DNA of 47,408 bases from Candidatus Berkelbacteria bacterium (GCA_029865605.1 JAOUGE010000007.1:1-47408), one strand, 5' to 3'; counted from the first letter of the stretch, positions 24,746-33,587 are shown. Made by a program: numbers and translations. Notes: generated by a model not told the origin, from the sequence alone.

Positions 24746-25915
24746 TTTGCGGTGCAATCTTTCGTAGTAGCCCTTCGCAAAGCGATGGGATTCATCGCGG
24801 ACTTCTTTAAAAAGCGAGATGTCTTGGCGAGGCAAAGTGCGGGAAGTAATGAGCTCGTCTTTTTTGCGGTCGGGGCCTTTGGCCAGACCGATGACCGGAA
24901 TATCCAAACCGAGGTTTTTCAAGACCGAAACGGCAGCGTTAACCTGTCCCCTGCCGCCGTCAATCAAAATTAAATCGGGATGAGGCCAATCGTTGTGAAA
25001 GCGACGGATAAGAACTTCCTTCATCATAGCCACGTCATTTGCTCCCTTGACCCATTTAATTTTGAATTTGCGGTACTCGCTTTTTTCGCTCATTCCATCA
25101 ATAAAAACAACCATCGAGCCAGTCGCAAATGCACCAGAGATATTAGAAATATCATAACCCTCAATGCGTCTGAAAACAGTTCCGCCTCTGCCCTCGCGAA
25201 CGAACATCTGTTTGAGATGCTCGAGAGCGTAGATATGATCCCGAACTTTTGCCGCCCCCTCAAAGTCCTGACCTTTCGAGGCAAGTTTCATTTCTCTCTT
25301 TAGCGAATTCAGAACTCGTACTTTTTTGCCTTCGAAAAAATCTCGGACTTGCCGAATTTTCTTGCCATATTGCAACTTCGATACATTGCCTTCGCAGGGC
25401 GTCTCACACAAGTCAAGATATCCATAAAGACATTTCCTTTTTGGCATCACACTGCAAGTCCTAAATGGTACTATTTTTCTTATCAGCTCAAGAGCATCAG
25501 AAACGGAACGACCAGACAAAAACGGGCCATAAATAATCGGTGTTTTTTCTTTTATCTGCGGGAGATCAGTTTCTCGCATGAGATAAACACGAGGAAACCT
25601 TTCTCGTGTTATGTGAACATAAATTCTGCTTTTGTCATCCTTATCCTTAATATTATATTTCGGCATATTTTTCTTAATCAGCCTTGCTTCCAAAAATAAT
25701 GCTTCAACTGATGATTCAGTTTCAATGAAGTCAATGTCTTTGACCTCGCCCATTTGAACTGCTGTCTTAGCCGGAACGAGACCGCTAAAATAAGAGCGCA
25801 CTCGTTCTTTGAGAGAGGCCGCTTTTCCAATATAAATGGTTTCTCCGGCACTGTTCTTCATCGAGTAAACACCGGGAGAATCGGGGAATGTTTTTATTTT
25901 GTCCTTGAGTTTCAT
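24734..25915 (-). CDS. uvrC: UvrC excinuclease subunit lacking the C-terminal HhH region
   Basis: Nucleotide excision repair nuclease. Order: GIY-YIG domain (SPGVYSM...TIYIGKA, residues 13-33), Cys cluster CSVMPKRKCLYGYLDLCETPC (cited by ends), UVR coiled region (EGAAKVRDHIYALE), and the RNase H-like nuclease with GYDISN, LILIDGGRGQVNAA and RDESHRFA. It stops soon after this, at 393 residues, whereas usual UvrC is about 600 with tandem helix-hairpin-helix motifs. Both nuclease centres are intact. It overlaps uvrA by 4 nt. Confidence 0.92.
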   Translation of the reverse strand: MKLKDKIKTFPDSPGVYSMKNSAGETIYIGKAASLKERVRSYFSGLVPAKTAVQMGEVKDIDFIETESSVEALFLEARLIKKNMPKYNIKDKDDKSRIYVHITRERFPRVYLMRETDLPQIKEKTPIIYGPFLSGRSVSDALELIRKIVPFRTCSVMPKRKCLYGYLDLCETPCEGNVSKLQYGKKIRQVRDFFEGKKVRVLNSLKREMKLASKGQDFEGAAKVRDHIYALEHLKQMFVREGRGGTVFRRIEGYDISNISGAFATGSMVVFIDGMSEKSEYRKFKIKWVKGANDVAMMKEVLIRRFHNDWPHPDLILIDGGRGQVNAAVSVLKNLGLDIPVIGLAKGPDRKKDELITSRTLPRQDISLFKEVRDESHRFAKGYYERLHRKSIA

Positions 25916-28749
25916 TTTTTCGAAACTCCCTTCAGAAACTGTCCAGTATAGGAATGCTTAATTCCACTCATCATCTCCGGCGTACCGGCGGCGATAACTC
26001 GGCCGCCCCCATCGCCGCCTTCCGGACCAAGATCGATAATATAATCGGCTGTTTTTATAACGTCTAGATTGTGTTCGATCACGATAACCGTATTGCCGGC
26101 ATCAACCAGCCGGTTTAAAACTTCTAAAAGTTTTTTGACATCATCAAAATGCAATCCGGTTGTCGGCTCATCTAAGATATAAAGTGTTTTACCGGTAGCA
26201 CGTTTTGAAAGTTCACTTGAAAGTTTTATCCGCTGAGCCTCGCCGCCCGATAAAGTCGTTGCCGGCTGACCAAGACGAATATAGCCGAGACCAACATCTT
26301 GCAAAACTTTGAGCCTTGTCGAGGCCACCGGAATATTTTTAAACATCTCGGCAGCTTCATTGACACTCATATCTAGCACTTCGCTAATGTTTTTTCCTTT
26401 GTATTTGACTTCAAGAGTTTCGCGGTTATACCGTTTTCCCCGACAGACATCACAAGGAATATAAACGTCAGGCATAAAGTGCATTTCAACTTTTAAAACA
26501 CCATCACCATGGCACTTTTCACAGCGCCCGCCCCAAACGTTGAAAGAAAATCGACCCGGCTTATATCCGCGAAGCCGCGCTTCAGCAGTTGCAGCAAAAA
26601 GCTGCCTGATGACGTCAAATGTTTTTGTGTAGGTGGCGGGATTAGAGCGCGGTGTTCGGCCAATCGGGGATTGATCAATATCAATAATTTTATCGATAAA
26701 TTCTTTGCCCTCAATCTCTCGATATTTACCCGGTTTTTCCCATCCCGCACCAATTTCACGAGACAAACCCTTATACAAAACATCATTTACGAGCGTGGAT
26801 TTACCACTGCCAGAAACACCGGTAATAACAACAAAACTCTCTATCGGGAATCTGACTGTAATTTCCTTCAGGTTGTGCTCGCTCGCACCCTTGACGGTAA
26901 CATATTTACCGGTAAGTTTGCGCCGATTTTCTGGGACGGTAATTTTTTTATCGCCCCGAAGGTATGCCCCGGTAATTGATTGGGGAGTTTTTTCAATATC
27001 GGAAACCGTGCCGGCGGCAACAATTTCTCCGCCTTTTTCCCCCGCTCCGGGACCAATATCCACAATAAAATCCGCTGAGCGAATCGTCTCCTCGTCGTGC
27101 TCTATAACCAAAACGGTATTGCCAAGATCGCGCAAATTTTGCAACGTTTCCAAAAGACGTTTGTTATCCCTTTGGTGAAGGCCAATTGACGGCTCGTCCA
27201 AAACATATAAAACACCAACCAGTCCAGAGCCAACCTGGGAGGCAAGCCGAATCCTTTGCGTCTCGCCGGCGGAGAGAGTATTGGCGTAACGGCCCAAGGT
27301 TAAATAATTCAAACCGACGTTTTTAAGAAATGTCAGCCTTGTGATAATTTCTTTAACCAATCTTTCGGCAATCAACTGATCGCTTTGGGAAAGCTCCAGA
27401 TCCTCAAAAAACTTTAGAGCATCCTCAACTGAAAAGTCAGAAACCTCATTTATAGACTTGCTGCCAACGCAAACAGACAGGGTCTCTTTTTTAAGCCGCT
27501 TCCCTTCGCAAGTTTCGCAGGGCATCTTTGACATATATTTAGCAATCTCTTCACGAACAGCGTCTGATTCGGTTTTACTAAACCTGCTTTCCAAAAAACC
27601 GACCATTCCGTTGAAGCGGATTAAATGGTGCATGGCGTGACCCTGAGAATAATAGGTAACAGTGATTGTTTCCGGCTCTCCCGAGCCAAAAAGCAAGTAA
27701 TCACGGTCAGCTGACGACAAGTTCTTAACCGGCACATTGGTTTTTATGCCCATATCGCGGGCGACGGAACGCAAAATCGAACCGTAAAAATTAAATGAAG
27801 AATAACTCCAAGGTAAAATCGCGCCCTGATCAATCGTCTTGTTTTGATCCGGCATAACAAGCTGCGGGTCAATTTCTAATTTGTATCCGAGGCCTCCACA
27901 AGTCTCGCAAGCACCAAACGGACTGTTAAAAGAAAAAAGTCGCGGCTCAAGTTCTTCGAAAATATGACCGTCGGGACAAGAAAATTTGGTTGAGAAGGAA
28001 ACCGTATCTTTGCCCGAACGGACAACGGCTAATCCTTCGGCTTCGCCGGTAGCATACTCAACCGCCTCAGAAACCCGGGTGCGTAAATCTTCATTTTCTT
28101 CAGCTTTATGGGCAATTGCGACACGATCAACTAATATTTCGATATTGTGCGCCTTGTATCTTTCAAGCCGTTTTGAGTTGCGAAGATTAATCTCTTTCCC
28201 ATCAACCCGGGCATCCTCATAACCCTTTTTAAAATATGACTGCAAAACGCCCAGATAATCACCGCGCCTCCCACGCACAACCGGCGCGTAAATTTCAATT
28301 TGGCGGGCCTCGAAGTTCTGGACAATAAAATCAACTATTTCGTCAACGCTATATTGCTGAATCGGTTTGCCGTCAATCGGACAAAAAGCTTTACCAATCC
28401 TAGCGTAAAGGACGCGTAAATAATCATAAATTTCCGTAACTGTTCCAACTGTCGAACGCGGATTTTTAGAAACCGCTTTCTGGTCTATCGAAACTGCCGG
28501 AGAGAGACCTTCGATGTAGTCAACGTCCGGCTTCTCCATTTGTCCCAAAAACTGACGGGCATAAGACGAAAGCGATTCGATATAGCGGCGCTGGCCTTCG
28601 GCATAAATCGTATCAAAGGCGAGCGATGACTTGCCCGATCCAGATAAACCGGTAAAAACCACGAACTTATTCCGCGGGATTTTGATATCTATATTCTTGA
28701 GGTTATGTTCTCGCGCGCCCTTTACAAATATAAAATCCTTATTATCCAT
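25912..28749 (-). CDS. uvrA: UvrA excinuclease ATPase subunit
   Basis: Damage-recognition ATPase with two ABC modules. Module 1 has [16 protein letters not shown] and [12 protein letters not shown]; module 2 has [13 protein letters not shown] and [12 protein letters not shown]. Zinc-binding Cys pairs appear as [18 protein letters not shown] and CEKCHGDG...CDVCRGKRY. At 945 residues it is full length. It lies between uvrB (5-nt gap) and uvrC (4-nt overlap), making a uvrB-uvrA-uvrC operon. Confidence 0.97.
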   Translation of the reverse strand: MDNKDFIFVKGAREHNLKNIDIKIPRNKFVVFTGLSGSGKSSLAFDTIYAEGQRRYIESLSSYARQFLGQMEKPDVDYIEGLSPAVSIDQKAVSKNPRSTVGTVTEIYDYLRVLYARIGKAFCPIDGKPIQQYSVDEIVDFIVQNFEARQIEIYAPVVRGRRGDYLGVLQSYFKKGYEDARVDGKEINLRNSKRLERYKAHNIEILVDRVAIAHKAEENEDLRTRVSEAVEYATGEAEGLAVVRSGKDTVSFSTKFSCPDGHIFEELEPRLFSFNSPFGACETCGGLGYKLEIDPQLVMPDQNKTIDQGAILPWSYSSFNFYGSILRSVARDMGIKTNVPVKNLSSADRDYLLFGSGEPETITVTYYSQGHAMHHLIRFNGMVGFLESRFSKTESDAVREEIAKYMSKMPCETCEGKRLKKETLSVCVGSKSINEVSDFSVEDALKFFEDLELSQSDQLIAERLVKEIITRLTFLKNVGLNYLTLGRYANTLSAGETQRIRLASQVGSGLVGVLYVLDEPSIGLHQRDNKRLLETLQNLRDLGNTVLVIEHDEETIRSADFIVDIGPGAGEKGGEIVAAGTVSDIEKTPQSITGAYLRGDKKITVPENRRKLTGKYVTVKGASEHNLKEITVRFPIESFVVITGVSGSGKSTLVNDVLYKGLSREIGAGWEKPGKYREIEGKEFIDKIIDIDQSPIGRTPRSNPATYTKTFDVIRQLFAATAEARLRGYKPGRFSFNVWGGRCEKCHGDGVLKVEMHFMPDVYIPCDVCRGKRYNRETLEVKYKGKNISEVLDMSVNEAAEMFKNIPVASTRLKVLQDVGLGYIRLGQPATTLSGGEAQRIKLSSELSKRATGKTLYILDEPTTGLHFDDVKKLLEVLNRLVDAGNTVIVIEHNLDVIKTADYIIDLGPEGGDGGGRVIAAGTPEMMSGIKHSYTGQFLKGVSKK

Positions 28750-28754
28750 AGGTT

Positions 28755-30746
28755 CTACCTAACTTTTCTAAAAAATCTAGCTGACTTTTTGAGAGCAATA
28801 AGCTGATCGCGAATGATGGCTGCCTCTTCAAAACGTAATTCCTCGGCAGCTTGCTTCATCTCTGCTTCCTTCTGCCTGATTAACGAGCGTAAATCAACTT
28901 CAGAAAGTTCTTTTTCTACAAAATCCAACTCCTGTGATTTTACCTCCGCCACGATTGACTTGATTTCTTTCTCAATTGTTTTGGGGGTAATGCCGTGAAT
29001 CTTATTGTATTTGAGCTGGATCTCACGGCGGCGCGCCGTCTCGTCAAGCGCTCGGCGCATCGAGCCGGTAATATTATCTGCATATAAAATTACTTTTCCA
29101 TTTATATTACGCGCCGCCCGCCCAATAGTTTGAACTAATGATACGTCCGAGCGCAAAAACCCCTCCTTGTCGGCGTCTAAAATTGCGACAAGCGAGACCT
29201 CCGGCAAATCCAACCCCTCGCGCAAGAGATTCACGCCAACCAAAACGTCAAATTTTCCTTCCCGCAGCTGCCTTAAAATCTGAATCCGCTCCAATGTTTC
29301 AACATCACTATGAAGATATTTAACACGGATGTGTTTTTCCGCCAAATACCCCGATAAATCCTCGGCCATTTTCTTGGTCAATGTTGTAACAAGAGTTCTC
29401 TCGCCTTTAGCAACCCTAGCTTCAATCTCAGCAACCAAACTATCGATTTGCCCTCCAGTCGGTCTGACTTCGACTTCCGGATCGACAAGGCCGGTGGGGC
29501 GAACAATCTGCTCGACAGTTTTGTTTTTTACTTTACCCAGTTCATATTTCGCCGGAGTGGCTGAAGTATAAATCGTCTGCGGCATTTTTCTTTCAAACTC
29601 TCTGAATTTCAAAGGCCGATTGTCGCGAGAGGATAGCAGGCGAAAGCCATATTCAATCAATGCATTCTTACGGCTTTTGTCTCCCTCATACATCCCACCG
29701 ATTTGCGGTACTGTAACGTGAGATTCGTCAATTATCATCATATAGTCCTTACCAAATCTCGACTCAAAATAATCCAAAAGCGTAAATGGCGGCTCTCCTT
29801 CATTGCGGCGTTCAAAATATCGAGAATAGTTTTCGATGCCGTTACAATAACCAATCTCGCGAACCATCTCCAAATCGTAGCGCGTGCGACGGCTTAATCT
29901 CTCTGCCTCCAAGATCTTCCCCGCCTTGCGAAAATACTCCAGCCTCTCTTCAAGTTCCTTCTCAATCCCGTGCAAAGCGCCCCCTAGAATATTCTGCGGG
30001 ACAATATAATGCTTAGCCGGAAAGATTGTAAGCTCATCAAGCTTTTCAATAATATTCCGATTAACTTTATGCAGAACATTTATTTTTGAGATCTCATCGC
30101 CAGCAAAAATAATTTGATAAATCACCTCCAAATTCGCCGGCATAATTTCGAGCGTTTCAGCTCTCGGCCGAAAAGTACCGCGCGCAAGCTCAACATCGGA
30201 GCGAGTATATTGAAGATCCAAAAGATCACGCATTAAATCGGTTCTTAAAATCGACTCACCCAACCTCAAAGCGATCGTGTTCGCTTGATAATACTCCGGC
30301 GAGCCCAAGCCGTAGATACAGGAAACGGAAGCAACAACAATGACATCATCACGGCTTAAAATCGACTGGGTGGCAGAGTTACGAAGGCGGTCAATCTCCT
30401 CATTAATCGTCGCCTCTTTCTCGATATAAGTATCCGTCGTCGGCATATATGCTTCCGGCTGATAATAATCGTAATAGCTAACAAAATACTCCACCGCGTT
30501 ATCCGGGAAAAATTCTCTGAATTCCTGTGTCAGTTGTGCCGCCAGAGTTTTATTATGAGCAATAACCAAAGCTGGCTTTTGCGTTTTTTCAATAACGTTG
30601 GCAACCGTAAAAGTTTTACCCGAACCAGTTACGCCCAAAAGAACTTGGTCTTGCTTACCGGCTATAATGGCTTCAACCAGCTTACTTATCGCTTTGGGTT
30701 GACCGCCAGAGGGCTTAAACTTGGATTTAATCTTAAAATTAGCCAT
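28755..30746 (-). CDS. uvrB: UvrB excinuclease helicase-like subunit
   Basis: Receives damaged DNA from UvrA and recruits UvrC. Visible: Walker [15 protein letters not shown] near residue 39, the beta-hairpin [26 protein letters not shown], the helicase motif [14 protein letters not shown], and a C-terminal UVR domain ([19 protein letters not shown]). The ATG at 30746 gives the standard MANFKIKS start; an upstream ATG at 30764 is less likely because it lies in terminator sequence. First gene of the uvrBAC operon. Confidence 0.96.
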   Translation of the reverse strand: MANFKIKSKFKPSGGQPKAISKLVEAIIAGKQDQVLLGVTGSGKTFTVANVIEKTQKPALVIAHNKTLAAQLTQEFREFFPDNAVEYFVSYYDYYQPEAYMPTTDTYIEKEATINEEIDRLRNSATQSILSRDDVIVVASVSCIYGLGSPEYYQANTIALRLGESILRTDLMRDLLDLQYTRSDVELARGTFRPRAETLEIMPANLEVIYQIIFAGDEISKINVLHKVNRNIIEKLDELTIFPAKHYIVPQNILGGALHGIEKELEERLEYFRKAGKILEAERLSRRTRYDLEMVREIGYCNGIENYSRYFERRNEGEPPFTLLDYFESRFGKDYMMIIDESHVTVPQIGGMYEGDKSRKNALIEYGFRLLSSRDNRPLKFREFERKMPQTIYTSATPAKYELGKVKNKTVEQIVRPTGLVDPEVEVRPTGGQIDSLVAEIEARVAKGERTLVTTLTKKMAEDLSGYLAEKHIRVKYLHSDVETLERIQILRQLREGKFDVLVGVNLLREGLDLPEVSLVAILDADKEGFLRSDVSLVQTIGRAARNINGKVILYADNITGSMRRALDETARRREIQLKYNKIHGITPKTIEKEIKSIVAEVKSQELDFVEKELSEVDLRSLIRQKEAEMKQAAEELRFEEAAIIRDQLIALKKSARFFRKVR

Positions 30747-30761
30747 AGAAAAATATGATAA

Positions 30762-30787
30762 CAAAAAAAACAGGGTTATTAAACCCT
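30762..30787 (-). terminator. Terminator between the pilin-like gene and uvrB
   Basis: AGGGTT and AACCCT form a 6-bp stem; the minus strand then reads GTTTTTTTTG. It ends the gene at 30809-31258. Only 16 nt separate it from the uvrB start, so the uvrB promoter must overlap it or transcription must read through. Confidence 0.75.
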
Positions 30788-30808
30788 ATCCAACTATAAA
30801 AACCTTAT

Positions 30809-31258
30809 TTATTGAGTCGCTGCCGGAAGCTGAACCAGAGCTGGCCTCAACTCAAGGTCTTTACCCAACACTTTTGCTTTAAGCGAATAACTTTTCTTAT
30901 CTTCAGAAGGAGTGTATTGAAGATCCTGAACCGCCGGAAGCTCCAGAAGGTATTTTGGCTTAAGATCATCTAATTTTGCTGGATATTGGTTATTAGCTAA
31001 ACCATATAAATCAAGGGCTTGCTGAACTCCTAATACCGGAGCCGCTCCCCTCTGAAACTGAACAAACTTCCAACCATTATAAGACATCGTCCCTAAAATC
31101 GCCATCGGAATCACCAAAATAAAGATTGTTGCAACCCATTTAACCGCGTTTGACCATCTGGATACCAACCAAGTTAAAATTACCCCAACTGGCGGAATCC
31201 AAAACAAGGTTAGAATACAAACAATATCGCGCCAAGTGTTAGATTTTTCTTCATCCAC
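30809..31258 (-). CDS. Membrane protein with pseudopilin-like periplasmic domain
   Basis: About 149 residues: two hydrophobic segments (TLFWIPPVGVILTWLVS and WVATIFILVIPMAILGTM) followed by a soluble tail ALDLYGLANNQYPAKLDDL..., the pattern seen in type II secretion pseudopilin and type IV pilin C-terminal domains. There is no classical prepilin peptidase site at the N-terminus, so the role is uncertain. Start is uncertain: GTG at 31258 or GTG at 31300; the region between holds TTGACA-like promoter sequence, which favours the shorter form. Confidence 0.6.
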   Translation of the reverse strand: MDEEKSNTWRDIVCILTLFWIPPVGVILTWLVSRWSNAVKWVATIFILVIPMAILGTMSYNGWKFVQFQRGAAPVLGVQQALDLYGLANNQYPAKLDDLKPKYLLELPAVQDLQYTPSEDKKSYSLKAKVLGKDLELRPALVQLPAATQ

Positions 31259-31303
31259 GTTTTTATTGTAACAAAAAATCTTTGTCAAGCCAATCAACAC
31301 AAA

Positions 31304-31332
31304 TTGACCTTTGCCCTGTTTTTAGGTATAAT
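31304..31332 (+). promoter_or_regulatory. Promoter of the tRNA belt
   Basis: TTGACC (31304-31309), exactly 17 nt, then TATAAT (31327-31332). The expected start at about 31339 is 4 nt before tRNA-Pro. Confidence 0.85.
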
Positions 31333-31342
31333 TATTCGGTAG

Positions 31343-31419
31343 CGGGGACTGGCTCAATTGGCTAGAGTGCCGGCTTTGGGAGCCGGAGGTTCCGGGTTCG
31401 AGTCCCGGGTCCCCGACCA
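31343..31419 (+). tRNA. tRNA-Pro (UGG)
   Basis: Seventy-seven nucleotides with acceptor CGGGGAC/GTCCCCG, encoded CCA, and anticodon loop TTTGGGA (anticodon TGG). The D and T arms are regular (TTCGAGT T-loop). Confidence 0.96.
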
Positions 31420-31439
31420 GGAAATATGGCACGGGGTAC

Positions 31440-31488
31440 CTGGGTGCACAAGGCGCGGATGCGCCGAGGGTTCCCAGCACTCCGACCA
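31440..31488 (+). mobile_element. Short structured element, type 2, copy 1 (after tRNA-Pro)
   Basis: Contains GGCGC-GGAT-GCGCC (31452-31465), then GAGGGTTCCCA, and ends in a sequence similar to the tRNA-Pro 3' end (CCGACCA at 31482-31488). CTGGG/CCCAG closes the fold. The same core recurs before a tRNA-Lys 3'-end copy at 34654-34694. The 3'-end match here is imperfect. Confidence 0.5.
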
Positions 31489-31525
31489 AGTCAAACTTGG
31501 CACAGCCAAGAATTTGTTATAATTT

Positions 31526-31599
31526 GCGGGTATAGCACAATGGCAGTGCGTCTGCCTTCCAAGCAGAATACACGGGTTCGACTCCCGTTACCCGCTCCA
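31526..31599 (+). tRNA. tRNA-Gly (UCC)
   Basis: Seventy-four nucleotides, acceptor GCGGGTA/TACCCGC, anticodon loop CTTCCAA (anticodon TCC), CCA encoded. The last 21 nt (31579-31599) are repeated exactly at 31708-31728. Confidence 0.96.
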
Positions 31600-31728
31600 A
31601 CGAGATGACTAAAGGTCATATTTCGTTGGGGCACGAGGAGGCGAAGGCCAGAGCGCGACGGCGCGAGGCGGGGTCGACGGCAAAATCAGCAGATTTTGAC
31701 CGGTGACCGACTCCCGTTACCCGCTCCA
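31600..31728 (+). mobile_element. tRNA-associated structured element A (tRNA-Gly)
   Basis: The insert between the CCA of tRNA-Gly and a perfect 21-bp copy of its 3' end (C56 of the T loop to CCA). Order: hairpin ATGAC/GTCAT, an internal block with GGAGGCGAAGGCC, hairpin GCGC-GACG-GCGC (31653-31664), GGTC (31672-31675), CGG, variable stem CAAAATC-AGCA-GATTTTG (31681-31698), CCG, GACC (31705-31708). GGTC pairs with GACC and CGG with CCG outside the variable stem. No reading frame of note. The geometry (intact tRNA left, 3'-end repeat right) is that of site-specific integration at a tRNA. Confidence 0.75.
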
Positions 31729-31730
31729 AA

Positions 31731-31806
31731 GCCCCAGTAGCTCAATGGATAGAGCAGCACCCTTCTAAGGTGAAGGTTGCAGGTTCGACTCCTGCCTGGG
31801 GTACCA
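31731..31806 (+). tRNA. tRNA-Arg (UCU)
   Basis: Seventy-six nucleotides, acceptor GCCCCAG/CTGGGGT, anticodon loop CTTCTAA (anticodon TCT), CCA encoded. It starts 3 nt after element A. Its last 18 nt recur at 31935-31952. Confidence 0.95.
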
Positions 31807-31952
31807 GATTTTTGTGACTGCCCTAACGGGGCAAGCGCAAAAATATTTGGGAGCCGCAGGAGTCGAAAGCCGGAGCGCGACGGCGCGAGGCGGGGTCGAT
31901 TGGCTCGCCAGCAGGCGAGAACAAGTGACCGACTCTCCTGCCTGGGGTACCA
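31807..31952 (+). mobile_element. tRNA-associated structured element B (tRNA-Arg)
   Basis: Same architecture as element A with different sequence in helices: left hairpin ATTTTTG..CAAAAAT enclosing GCCC-TAAC-GGGGC, then GCGC-GACG-GCGC (31875-31886), GGTC (31894-31897), TTG, variable stem CTCGCC-AGCA-GGCGAG (31904-31919), CAA, GACC (31927-31930). The right end is an exact 18-bp copy of the tRNA-Arg(UCU) 3' end. Relative to A, CGG/CCG has become TTG/CAA and the variable stem has changed completely while staying paired. Confidence 0.75.
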
Positions 31953-31958
31953 CACAAA

Positions 31959-31987
31959 TTGAAAATTGAAAGCGCAGAATGTAAAAT
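31959..31987 (+). promoter_or_regulatory. Promoter of tRNA-His and downstream genes
   Basis: TTGAAA (31959-31964), 17 nt, TAAAAT (31982-31987). The expected start is about 15 nt upstream of tRNA-His. Confidence 0.6.
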
Positions 31988-32008
31988 TGAATTCAAAATT
32001 TTAAATAT

Positions 32009-32084
32009 GGTGGTCGTAGCTCAATTGTAGAGCACAAGCCTGTGGAGCTTGAGGTTGCGGGTGCAAATCCCGTCGACCACCCCA
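32009..32084 (+). tRNA. tRNA-His (GUG)
   Basis: Seventy-six nucleotides including the extra G-1 pairing with C73, anticodon loop CTGTGGA (anticodon GTG), CCA encoded. A coding region starts 3 nt after the CCA. Confidence 0.96.
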
Positions 32085-32087
32085 TAT

Positions 32088-32654
32088 ATGATAAATAAAG
32101 GTTACAAATTCTGCCCGAAATGCGCTGGGAAACTAAAGTATCAATCCTTCGATAGCGCACAACATCCAGTTTGCCAAAGGTGCGGGTTTATTTTTTTTCA
32201 GAATTCGAAACCTACAGCCGGCGCAGTTATTGAGGACAGAAAAGGGAGGGTCCTGCTTCACAAAAGGGCCGAAAGCCCAAGACGTGGATATTGGGATATC
32301 CTAGGCGGTTTTCTAAACAATGGCGAAGATCCTATCGTGGGCCTAAGGAGAGAAATGAAAGAGGAACTCGGAGTTAATATCAAAGTGGGAGATCTCATCG
32401 GAATCTATACTGACTCGTATATGCACGATGAAGCGATAAAAAACTACACTCTAAATATCCAATACAGGGTTCAGCTTAAAACTAATTCACTTAAGCCAAA
32501 CCAAGAGATTGCCGAGCTCAAATGGTTTTCAGAGAATGAGGTTCCTTGGAATAAACTCGCCTTTAAAAGCCAGCATCTAATTTTAAAAGACTATTTCAGG
32601 CAATATAAAGATGACAAAAAAAGAAAAACTGGTAAGAGTTCGCAAATTAGTTGA
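32088..32654 (+). CDS. Nudix hydrolase with N-terminal zinc ribbon (NudC-like)
   Basis: A 188-residue protein: zinc ribbon CPKC (residues 8-11) and CQRC (near 29), then a perfect Nudix box GGFLNNGEDPIVGLR...EMKEELGV fitting GX5EX7REUXEEXGU. This arrangement resembles NADH pyrophosphatase / NudC relatives, suggesting hydrolysis of NADH, dinucleotides or capped RNA ends. The ATG lies 3 nt after the CCA of tRNA-His with no ribosome binding site, so 3' processing of the tRNA would leave an almost leaderless mRNA. It overlaps the HD gene by 44 nt. Confidence 0.85.
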   Translation: MINKGYKFCPKCAGKLKYQSFDSAQHPVCQRCGFIFFQNSKPTAGAVIEDRKGRVLLHKRAESPRRGYWDILGGFLNNGEDPIVGLRREMKEELGVNIKVGDLIGIYTDSYMHDEAIKNYTLNIQYRVQLKTNSLKPNQEIAELKWFSENEVPWNKLAFKSQHLILKDYFRQYKDDKKRKTGKSSQIS

Positions 32655-33294
32655 GCCCATTTATCGGAAGCTTAAGATCTGGCCACACGGCTGGTCTCAC
32701 GTTAAAAATGTTGCGAAGTTTACTAAGTTAATTGCTGAAAGAGAAGGAGAAAATACCTATTTGTGTCAACTTGCTGCGTATCTCCATGACCTAGGCAGAC
32801 TTCAAGAGGAGGCAAGAGGACCGGTCGACAGGACACCGGGTGTTCAAGGGCATGCGGAGCTATCAACAGAACCTGCAAAAGAAATTCTAGACAAAGTTAA
32901 AGGTCTCCAAGAGAAAGATAAAAAGGCCATTATTGAGGCAATCCATTACCACTCCCTTAAAGAGTTCCCCACCCGCAATCCAATAGGATTAATTCTCCAA
33001 GACGCCGATAAGTGGGATGGAATAGGCAGGTTTGGGGCTGCCCGCCTGGCCGCGTTTAACGCAGAAATGCCGATAACAGGATCGGAAGCTCGTTCAGACC
33101 CCGACAAAGTGCTGGAAAAAATACTGAAGTTTGCCTCTAATAATAAAAATCAGCGAGACAAACTAATAACCGCAATGAGATTTGTTGTTGAGTGGTACGA
33201 TCTACTCAACACAAAATCGGCTAAGGAACTTTTGAAAAAGGACTGGGAGTTTTCAAAAAAATATCTCCAAAAGTTAGAAGAACTTAACCGTTGA
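32611..33294 (+). CDS. HD-domain phosphohydrolase
   Basis: A 227-residue HD-superfamily protein: HGWSHVKNV near residue 26 (first His), the HD pair in YLHDLGRLQEE near residue 59, further His in EAIHYHS and the distal Asp in QDADKWDGIG. These residues form a metal site that cleaves phosphates of nucleotides or similar substrates. The specific substrate cannot be told. The start at 32611 lies within the Nudix gene, implying coupling. The stop overlaps the promoter for the next tRNA block. Confidence 0.8.
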   Translation: MTKKEKLVRVRKLVEPIYRKLKIWPHGWSHVKNVAKFTKLIAEREGENTYLCQLAAYLHDLGRLQEEARGPVDRTPGVQGHAELSTEPAKEILDKVKGLQEKDKKAIIEAIHYHSLKEFPTRNPIGLILQDADKWDGIGRFGAARLAAFNAEMPITGSEARSDPDKVLEKILKFASNNKNQRDKLITAMRFVVEWYDLLNTKSAKELLKKDWEFSKKYLQKLEELNR

Positions 33295-33319
33295 GAAATA
33301 ACTGGTTTTAAGGTATAAT
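33291..33319 (+). promoter_or_regulatory. Promoter of the tRNA-Arg/tRNA-Lys block
   Basis: TTGAGA (33291-33296), 17 nt, TATAAT (33314-33319); it overlaps the end of the HD gene. Its predicted start is about 5 nt before the decayed tRNA-Arg at 33331. Confidence 0.82.
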
Positions 33320-33330
33320 CTTCTTGACTT

Positions 33331-33491
33331 GCCTCTGTAGTGAAACGGATATCACGCGACGCTTCGGACCAGGAGGTTGGGGGCTTGAGCGGGTGGAACG
33401 CGAAAGAGGCGCAGGCACGACGGTGCCGAGCCGGGGCCGACGGAAATTTCAGCAGAAATTTACCGGTGGCCGAATCCTGCAGGAGGCGAAC
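33331..33491 (+). pseudogene. Interrupted, chimeric tRNA-Arg remnant
   Basis: The 5' part (GCCTCTGTAGTGAAACGG...) looks like an Arg-type tRNA through the D arm, but the anticodon stem no longer pairs: the sequence from the anticodon loop CTTCGGA through CCAGGAGGTTG is identical to that of the downstream tRNA-Arg(UCG). The T arm is interrupted by structured element C. The 3' part CAGGAGGC pairs imperfectly with the acceptor GCCTCTG and lacks CCA. It keeps a strong promoter. Probably not a functional tRNA. Confidence 0.65.
33385..33476 (+). mobile_element. tRNA-associated structured element C (inside a tRNA-Arg remnant)
   Basis: Third copy of the family. It has hairpin GGCAC-GACG-GTGCC (33414-33427), GGCC (33435-33438), CGG, variable stem AAATTTC-AGCA-GAAATTT (33444-33461), CCG, GGCC (33468-33471), then GAATCC matching a T-arm. 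Compared with A and B, the GACG-capped stem changed on both sides, and GGTC/GACC became GGCC/GGCC. Here no complete tRNA precedes it; the host tRNA is disrupted. Confidence 0.72.
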
Positions 33492-33511
33492 GTTTAAAAC
33501 TAAAATTATTT

Positions 33512-33587
33512 GCCCTCGTAGCTCAATGGATAGAGCGCCTGGCTTCGGACCAGGAGGTTGCGGGTTCGACTCCTGCCGAGGGTGCCA
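33512..33587 (+). tRNA. tRNA-Arg (UCG)
   Basis: Seventy-six nucleotides, acceptor GCCCTCG/CGAGGGT, anticodon loop CTTCGGA (anticodon TCG), CCA encoded. It shares a 19-nt stretch around the anticodon with the upstream remnant. Confidence 0.96.

Noticed and set aside
31518-31523. TATAAT just before tRNA-Gly(UCC) as its promoter
   Set aside because: The box ends only 2 nt before the tRNA, so transcription would start inside it. The tRNA-Pro promoter is a better source.
31600-31728. Element A as an integron attC site
   Set aside because: I see no paired 7-bp core sites of the GTTRRRY type, and insertion is at a tRNA end.
31686-31955. Minus-strand frames with PRQES-like segments
   Set aside because: Antisense of tRNA-Arg and elements A/B; same tRNA artefact.
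33385-33476. Element C as a self-splicing intron of tRNA-Arg
   Set aside because: It is about 90 nt, lacks the group I core sequences, and joining the flanks does not restore a paired T stem or CCA. A degenerate insertion fits better.
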